A stretch of DNA of 59,512 bases from an uncultured Bacilli bacterium (GTDB lineage Bacteria; Bacillota_I; Bacilli_A; RF39; UBA660), in contig CAJUIY010000003.1 of the NCBI GenBank assembly GCA_910586865.1, positions 1 to 59,512 of the forward strand. Direction: 5' to 3'. Under the pieces are notes generated by a model, which was given only the letters and a program-made list of their open reading frames with translations, was not told the DNA's origin and made no database searches. The stretch's first letter is position 1. Every line of letters starts with the position of its first letter. Positions 54,064-59,512 of this stretch are shown piece after piece. The position numbers and the translations under genes are program-made.

Positions 54064-54516
54064 CTATTCTTTTTCATGTAAATTTAAAAAACAGACTACT
54101 AATTCTTGAAAACTATCAAATTCCTTTAAATGATCTAGTGTTCCATTTGTCATGATAACATATTTCTTTGTAGCTTTTATATAACCTATATAATCTAAAC
54201 TTGACTTTCCTAGAAGCAGATAATCACCTATATCTGTTCCTTCCTGAAAATTAGTGTTTATAGTAATAAAATCTAAAGAAGCATATCTTGGGAAATTTTT
54301 TTCGATATCTTCATTAAAACAACAAAAAATACTATGACCATCATAGGAAAATCCATTTATTTCGTGAAGAAAGTCCTCATATTCTAGTGGTAGAAAACAC
54401 CCAAAGTGCTCCTTGCAATAATTGGATACCTCTTGCGTAACAATAGAAGAAAGGCCTAATGGTTGAGCTCTGTTTTCACAGTATGACATCATTTTGTTCA
54501 ACAATTCTTTTTTCAT
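54064..54516 (-). CDS. SMI1/KNR4 (SUKH) domain protein
   Basis: 150 residues, acidic, soluble. The SUKH pattern is visible: LGCFLPLEYEDFLHEINGFSYDGHSIF, a middle strand part, then IGYIKATKKYVIMTNGTLDHLKEFDSF. SUKH proteins are often immunity proteins against polymorphic toxins, but many are housekeeping proteins of unknown role. No toxin gene is next to it. GGAGGG lies before the ATG. It lies between ftsK and smc; transcription is probably separate. Confidence 0.8.
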   Translation of the reverse strand: MKKELLNKMMSYCENRAQPLGLSSIVTQEVSNYCKEHFGCFLPLEYEDFLHEINGFSYDGHSIFCCFNEDIEKNFPRYASLDFITINTNFQEGTDIGDYLLLGKSSLDYIGYIKATKKYVIMTNGTLDHLKEFDSFQELVVCFLNLHEKE

Positions 54517-54610
54517 TTTCTCCCTCCAAAAAACATAAATTCATTTCTATATTCTTCCTAAATAATAGCCTATAAGAATTATATCAACTTTTATATTTTA
54601 AGACAAGAAA

Positions 54611-54650
54611 AGAGAATCATTTGACATCTTAATTGACGAAATAATTCTCT
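54611..54650 (-). terminator. terminator of smc
   Basis: 12-bp stem AGAGAATTATTT / AAATGATTCTCT (one wobble pair) on the minus strand with a 16-base loop, then TTTTC. The first arm touches the smc stop codon. Confidence 0.8.
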
Positions 54651-57600
54651 ATAGTACTTCTACTTTTTGATCTAATTTTACACTTACTAGTTTTGATACG
54701 CCAGACTCTTGCATCGTAATACCATATAAAGTATCAGCAAATTCCATAGTCTTTTTCTTATGCGTAATAATTAAAAACTGCGTTTTATCTCGATAATTGT
54801 TTAAGTATTTTCCAAAAGAGTCAACATTTGCTTCATCTAGTGCCGCTTCTACTTCATCAAAAATACAAAATGGTACCGTCTTTATATTTAAAATAGCAAA
54901 TAATAAACTAATTGCCGTAAACGTTTTTTCTCCTCCAGATAATAAAGAAATTGTCGTTAATTTCTTACCAGGAGGGCTGGCAACAATTTCAACACCAGTA
55001 GTTAACATATCATCTGGATTCGTTAATTCAAGTGAAGCATTTCCTCCTTTAAATAATTCCTTAAAGACATTTTTAAATTCTTCTTTGATTTTTTCGAAAG
55101 TGTTTTTAAATTCTTCAATCATAACAGCATCCATCTCATTCATAATATCAAGAAGTGTATTAGAAGCATTTAAAAGATCCTGCCTTTGTCCTATTAAAAA
55201 CTCATACCGTTTATTTACTCGTTCAAACTCTTCAATGGAATCTAAATTGACCATTCCAATTCTTTTAATATTATTCTTATAAAGTTGTACCTCACTGCGG
55301 GCCTCTTCCACCTCTTTTTCTAAAAAGTATTCCTCTTTTGCTCGTTCATAAGTCATCGAATATTCCTCACTTAACGTTTGAAGCATGGTATCTAGTTTTA
55401 CCTCACATTTGGTAATCGAAATTGTCATATTTTGAGACTCTTTTTCTAAGTCTCTTAGCTTCAAATTCTTTAATTTATAATCCGCGTTATTTCTCTCAAT
55501 CGTATCTTTTAAAGATTCTACTTCTTTGGATAAGTTTTGATAATCCAAAATTAACTTTTCCTTCTCTAAATTCTTTTCATTATATCTACTAATCAACTCT
55601 TCTTCTACCTTCGAAAAGTTATTATTTTGTAAATTTTGATAAGAACCGATTTCTTTTTCCACTTCTTCTAACTTTTTTAATAACGCATTTAGATTATTCT
55701 CTTTTGTTGTTAATTTTTCATCTTCTAATACTTTATTTCTTGCTAGTTGCAAATACTCATTGTTAATTTTTTCTATTTCCTGCGTAATATTTTCTATTTT
55801 TTCTTCTGTTCGTTTTAAATCACTCTGATTTTCTTTTATTTTTCTCTCCTGTTCCTTAAAAGACTGCTTGATGGAAATTAAACTTTTACTTTGATAAGAA
55901 GAACCTCCAGATAGAGAACCTCCTACATGAACAACATCTCCGTCTAAGGTAACAATCTTGTACCTTTTTTTTATCTTTCTACTCAATCGATTGGCTGCTT
56001 GTAAATTCGAAGAAAGCAGAACACATCCCAATTGATTATAAATAACATTTTCATAACGTTTATCAAAGGAAGTAATATCGGCAACCACACCAAGAAAATC
56101 AGTATCTTCCTTTATGTTATTTAAAGTATCGGAATCGATATATCTTTTTTGAATTACAGATAAAGGAAAAAAAGTAGCTCTTCCTAACTTATAATCTTTC
56201 AAATAGTTGACAGCTACAACCGCAGAATTCTCATCCTCTGTAATAATAAAGTTTTTACAAGAAGAAATCGCAACCTTTAATGCTTTTACATACTTCTCCT
56301 CTATTTCTAATACACTACCAATCGTTGCCCAAATACCAGATAAGTTCTTAGCAGATAATACTTGTTTCACACTATTTGGAACATTGCCAAAGGAATCCAT
56401 CTCCATTTGTAAAGAATTCATAGTATGTTCTATACTAATTCTATCACGGTCCAGTTTCGAAAACTCTAACTGCTCCATATTTTTCTGTTCGGTTAGTTTT
56501 TTCATTTCTTCTTTCTTATTCTCTTGTTCTTCTTCTAATTTAGAAACAATTTTAAAACATTCCTTCTTCTCTACTTTTAATAATTCGGTATCTTTTTCTA
56601 AGGTACCTTTTTGTTCGAATAGTACTCTTAATTTTTCAGAATAATCATCTCTAGTAGAATTTTCATTTCTCTCCCTTAATAGATTTTTTTCTCCATTTAA
56701 CTTCTCTACTTCTTCAGTTACTTCTAAAAGTCTTTGATTCATCTCTCCTAATCTTTCTTCATAATTCTCCAATTTTTTTTGTTCTAACAAAGTTTGAGCA
56801 TCATTTTTAGAAGAGCTAGAGGCTAATTCTGTAATTTCTGCATTTAAGGTTTTCTTCTTTTTTTCATACATTTCTTTTTGATTATGGTATTCTTCAATAT
56901 CATGTGCTAAAAGAGCAATTTCTAAGTCCGTTAATTTTTCTTTATTTTCTAAATATTCTTTTGCTTTTATGCTCTGCTCCCTTAAAGGTTCTACTTGATT
57001 TTCTAGTTCGGTAATAATATCATTAACACGTTCTATATTGGTATGAGTATGATCTAGTTTTCTTAAAGCTTCATTCTTTCTAGTTTTATATTTCAAAATA
57101 CCTGCCGCCTCTTCAAAAATTATTCTTCTATCCATTGGAGAACTACTTAATATTCTATCTACTTCTCCTTGTGAGATAATATTAAACGATTCTTTTCCAA
57201 CACCACTATCTAGTAACAAATTAATAATGTCTTTCAGTCTGCATCTTTCATTATTTAAGTAGTATTCATTCTCACCACTTCGATAAACTTTTCTTTTAAT
57301 TGAAATATCCGTATATGGAACATTTATATAATGATCACTATTATCAAAAATAAGTTCAATTGATGCCATATTTAAAGGCTTTCTACTTTTACTTCCAGAA
57401 AAGATTACATCCGACATGGCTCCATCTCCACGAAGGGATTTGACCGACTGTTCTCCCAGTACCCAACGAACCGCATCTACAATATTACTTTTTCCAGATC
57501 CATTAGGACCAACAATACATGTTATTTTATTATCTAAATTTATATTCAATTTATCTGCGAAAGATTTAAACCCACTCGCAACAATCTCTTTTAAATACAT
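54649..57600 (-). CDS. smc: chromosome segregation protein SMC, short-armed
   Basis: 983 residues against about 1190 in Bacillus. N-terminal head: YLKEIVASGFKSFADK, Walker A GPNGSGKSN, ISQGEVDRIL. Coiled coil at about 165-400, hinge at about 400-560 (SGIWATIGSVLEIE, FFPLSVIQKRYI, DGDVVHVGGSLSGGS), second coiled coil about 570-800. C-terminal head: signature LSGGEKTFTAISLLF, Walker B FCIFDEVEAALDEAN. Each coiled-coil arm has about 235 residues rather than about 330. The start ATG 57600 follows GGGTGA; upstream ATGs are less well placed. It organises and segregates the chromosome with ScpAB, which are not in the window. All head motifs are intact. Confidence 0.95.
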   Translation of the reverse strand: MYLKEIVASGFKSFADKLNINLDNKITCIVGPNGSGKSNIVDAVRWVLGEQSVKSLRGDGAMSDVIFSGSKSRKPLNMASIELIFDNSDHYINVPYTDISIKRKVYRSGENEYYLNNERCRLKDIINLLLDSGVGKESFNIISQGEVDRILSSSPMDRRIIFEEAAGILKYKTRKNEALRKLDHTHTNIERVNDIITELENQVEPLREQSIKAKEYLENKEKLTDLEIALLAHDIEEYHNQKEMYEKKKKTLNAEITELASSSSKNDAQTLLEQKKLENYEERLGEMNQRLLEVTEEVEKLNGEKNLLRERNENSTRDDYSEKLRVLFEQKGTLEKDTELLKVEKKECFKIVSKLEEEQENKKEEMKKLTEQKNMEQLEFSKLDRDRISIEHTMNSLQMEMDSFGNVPNSVKQVLSAKNLSGIWATIGSVLEIEEKYVKALKVAISSCKNFIITEDENSAVVAVNYLKDYKLGRATFFPLSVIQKRYIDSDTLNNIKEDTDFLGVVADITSFDKRYENVIYNQLGCVLLSSNLQAANRLSRKIKKRYKIVTLDGDVVHVGGSLSGGSSYQSKSLISIKQSFKEQERKIKENQSDLKRTEEKIENITQEIEKINNEYLQLARNKVLEDEKLTTKENNLNALLKKLEEVEKEIGSYQNLQNNNFSKVEEELISRYNEKNLEKEKLILDYQNLSKEVESLKDTIERNNADYKLKNLKLRDLEKESQNMTISITKCEVKLDTMLQTLSEEYSMTYERAKEEYFLEKEVEEARSEVQLYKNNIKRIGMVNLDSIEEFERVNKRYEFLIGQRQDLLNASNTLLDIMNEMDAVMIEEFKNTFEKIKEEFKNVFKELFKGGNASLELTNPDDMLTTGVEIVASPPGKKLTTISLLSGGEKTFTAISLLFAILNIKTVPFCIFDEVEAALDEANVDSFGKYLNNYRDKTQFLIITHKKKTMEFADTLYGITMQESGVSKLVSVKLDQKVEVL

Positions 57601-57986
57601 CAACATCACCCTATTCACTTTTCCCATTATACTATATTTTTTTTAGGGTTTCAATAACAGAATGAAAGGAATTCTCTTCTTCTCTTACATACAAAATTTA
57701 GATTTAACTTTAGGACTGATATATTCCAAAGTCTTATTTTATTAGTAAGAATGCAATAAATGAGTATTTCGATAGAAATAATAGGAACAGGCAATTTTTA
57801 TAGTCATTATGTTTCACACAACCATCTCAAAAAAATAGTTCTAACCGATAAAGCTAAAAAGTAGTAAAAATAAAACTGATATTTATAAATATAACTATTT
57901 ATCAGTTTTTGGTTTCATTTTATCAAATATCAGTAATAGTTTTTTTAGTACACTCACACTTTTTATTATAGTAACACGTCTACTCC
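57601..57986. other. intergenic region between smc and the phosphohexomutase gene
   Basis: 386 bases without a supported gene. It holds the smc promoter region, an inverted repeat at 57872-57909, and a 34-codon plus-strand frame (57760-57864) with no ribosome site, which may be a remnant or chance. Confidence 0.6.
57872..57909 (-). terminator. probable terminator after the phosphohexomutase gene
   Basis: 10-bp stem AAAACTGATA / TATCAGTTTT with an 18-base AT-rich loop and a T-rich tail on the minus strand, about 80 bases after the stop. It also has T5 on the plus strand, so direction is not certain. Confidence 0.55.
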
Positions 57987-59360
57987 TTATTGATTCCACT
58001 TTTCCATCAGTGTTAAAAATTCTCTTTGAATTTCTTCTAATCTTTCTTTGGTTCTTGCCTCAAATCTAGCGGTTAAATTAGGACCTGTATTGGATGCTCT
58101 AACAAGTGCCCAACTATCCTCAAATAATACTTTAGCACCATCTATTTCTAATACTTCATAGCCTTTTTCTTTCGCATATTCTAAAACTTTTTCTACTATG
58201 CCAAATTTGATATCATCATTTGACTTAAATTTCAGCTCCTCCGTTGCATAGTACCGATTGATTCCTTCTAATAATTGATCCACTGTCTTATTGGTATGAG
58301 ATAAAATTTCTAGCATTCGAAGTCCTGCATATAATCCACTATCAAAGCCTAACCAACGATCTCTAAAGTAAACATGACCAGATAATTCTCCACCAAATGG
58401 TAAATCAGCGTCTCTTACTTTTGCTTTGGTATAAGAGTTTCCTGTACGATAACAAATAGAGGTTCCACCTAATTTTTCAATTTCGTCACTTAAGGATTTG
58501 GAACATTTTACATCATATAAAAACTCTTTTTTGGATACCTTATGGATGATATCTCGAATCACAATAATCATAAAATAGTCCGTTGGAATAAAGGTAGCAC
58601 TGTTAGAAACCATTCCCATTCTATCTCCATCTCCATCAAAAGATAGTCCGATATCTGCCTGTTCTTCTATCACTTTTTTCTTTAGCTGCTCTAAGTTATC
58701 CTCTACACATGGATCGGGATGATGATTTGGAAAGTTGCCATCACTTACGTCATTAATTGTTATAATATCAATAGGAAAAAGACTATATAATTCTTTCATA
58801 ATAATACTAGAAGTGCCATTCCCAGGATCTAACACCACTTTTACTCTTCTAGAGCCAAAATGTAAATTACTTTTAAATAATTCTACGTATTCATCATGGA
58901 TATCATATTCACGTACCTCCCCTTCTCCTTTTAGAAATTCTTTCTTTAATATATAAGCTAAAAAGTCTTGAATCTCTTGTCCTTTACAATTACCAGATTC
59001 ATCAAACGCAAATTTAAACCCATTATCGTCTTTCGGATTATGACTAGCAGTAACCATGACCCCACTATATATTTTTAACTTCAAACAAGCATAATAATAC
59101 ATGGGTGTGGTACAAAGTCCTAAACTTATAATGTGAATACCTGTACTTTTAATTCCTTCTATTAAAGCATGATATAACTTATCACTAGATAGCCGATTAT
59201 CATGACCAACAATACATTCTACTTTTCCAATACTTCTAATGTAACTACCAAACCCAAGTCCTATCGTATAAGCTGTATCTTCATCAATCTCATTTGGATA
59301 AACTCCTCTAATATCATATCCTCTAAATATATTTTTATTGATATTTTCTTTATATTTCAT
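57987..59360 (-). CDS. phosphomannomutase/phosphoglucomutase
   Basis: 457 residues of the alpha-D-phosphohexomutase family (ManB/AlgC-like); interconverts hexose 1- and 6-phosphates for cell-envelope sugars. N-terminal FRGYDIRGVYPNEIDEDTAYTIG, phosphoserine loop VTASHNPKDDNGFK (about 101-114), metal loop SFDGDGDRMGMV (about 233-244), sugar loop GGELSGHVYFRD, and a C-terminal phosphate-binding RASNTGPNLTARFEA. AGGAGG lies before ATG 59360. Sugar preference (mannose or glucose) cannot be read from the sequence. Single gene in view. Confidence 0.93.
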   Translation of the reverse strand: MKYKENINKNIFRGYDIRGVYPNEIDEDTAYTIGLGFGSYIRSIGKVECIVGHDNRLSSDKLYHALIEGIKSTGIHIISLGLCTTPMYYYACLKLKIYSGVMVTASHNPKDDNGFKFAFDESGNCKGQEIQDFLAYILKKEFLKGEGEVREYDIHDEYVELFKSNLHFGSRRVKVVLDPGNGTSSIIMKELYSLFPIDIITINDVSDGNFPNHHPDPCVEDNLEQLKKKVIEEQADIGLSFDGDGDRMGMVSNSATFIPTDYFMIIVIRDIIHKVSKKEFLYDVKCSKSLSDEIEKLGGTSICYRTGNSYTKAKVRDADLPFGGELSGHVYFRDRWLGFDSGLYAGLRMLEILSHTNKTVDQLLEGINRYYATEELKFKSNDDIKFGIVEKVLEYAKEKGYEVLEIDGAKVLFEDSWALVRASNTGPNLTARFEARTKERLEEIQREFLTLMEKWNQ

Positions 59361-59512
59361 TTCATACCTCCTACTAGAAAATCATTCTTTATCCTTTCTA
59401 ATCTACTTAAAATTCTATCATAAATAGTCGAACATGAAAACTATTATTTTTAAATTGACAGGATAAAATCATAAACACTGAATATTAAGATGAAACGCAT
59501 CTATGATAGAAT
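59361..59512. other. right edge, promoter region
   Basis: Contains the ribosome site of the phosphohexomutase gene and a minus-strand TATGATAG -10-like sequence. On the plus strand TTGACA (59455-59460) lies near the edge without a good -10. Nothing else was seen. Confidence 0.4.

Noticed and set aside
54797..55282. 161-codon plus-strand frame
   Set aside because: Shadow of the smc C-terminal head and coiled coil; no ribosome site and composition typical of antisense to Lys/Glu codons.
57760..57864. 34-codon plus-strand frame starting MSISIEIIGTGNF
   Set aside because: No ribosome site, a stop directly before the ATG, and no recognisable family; it may be a remnant but chance is as likely in AT-rich DNA.

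Overview
The window is low-GC DNA (roughly 30% G+C by eye) with Bacillota-type signals: AGGAGG-like ribosome binding sites, TTGACA/TATAAT and extended -10 promoters, and short hairpin-plus-U terminators. UGA is used as an ordinary stop (for example at 21186, 49598 and 5349), so the code is standard and not the Mycoplasma code. Gene content (LexA with a Firmicutes-type operator, HelD, AddAB, YmfF/YmfH, a DUF177-rpmF pair, TmcAL, a one-domain pyruvate kinase without the C-terminal PEP-like domain, a short-armed SMC) suggests a Bacilli-class gut-type organism near Erysipelotrichia or the RF39-like lineages. That placement is inference. Almost all genes are on the minus strand.

Layout. 1-1130: a small XRE regulator divergent from a small helical protein, with two palindromes between them. 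1199-6450: a TetR-controlled operon (TetR, zinc-ribbon membrane protein, heterodimeric ABC exporter) with operator-like palindromes over its promoter. 6500-8310: a secreted CAP-like protein. 8323-8459: tRNA-Glu(CUC). 8492-13915: an accessory region holding DUF2000 and DUF5661 proteins, an ABC-2 transporter with a small secreted protein, and the two halves of a duplicated gene pair that has decayed reciprocally. 13916-19996: a Bce-type antimicrobial-peptide sensing and resistance module (small TM protein, ATPase, permease, TVP38-like protein, response regulator, histidine kinase, two more genes). 20021-22131: a LiaF/PspC/DUF4097 envelope-stress operon. 22147-23983: gltX and tRNA-Gln(CUG). 24058-25592: two unknown proteins and a tiny ORF. 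25714-33250: HelD, AddA, AddB. 33300-37205: rpmF, DUF177, an unknown protein, then divergent tmcAL-gmk. 37206-43128: pyk, mutM, polA, a 51-residue membrane protein, and divergent lexA. 43111-59360: tgt, a transglutaminase-like protein, a GT-C membrane protein, a LysM membrane protein, YmfH/YmfF, deoD, ftsK/spoIIIE, a SUKH protein, smc and a phosphohexomutase.

How the parts work together. The left third is mostly envelope defence: an efflux pump, a peptide-resistance module and a cell-wall stress operon lie close together. The middle is DNA repair: AddAB, PolA, MutM and LexA, with a LexA-box promoter that reads into a small membrane protein and possibly on into polA-mutM. The right third is chromosome and translation housekeeping.

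Most notable observations: (1) ribosomal protein L32 is predicted to be made with an N-terminal extension that closely resembles the Prp-cleaved leader of Firmicutes L27; (2) a LexA-type box sits between a perfect -35 and a perfect -10 driving a 51-aa membrane protein, a probable size-reduced analogue of the SOS division inhibitor YneA; (3) a duplicated DUF5661/Asp-box gene pair has decayed so that each copy keeps only one of the two genes, and the deletion in one copy has short CCAAG repeats at its ends; (4) one half of the ABC exporter carries an extracellular insertion of about 180 residues.
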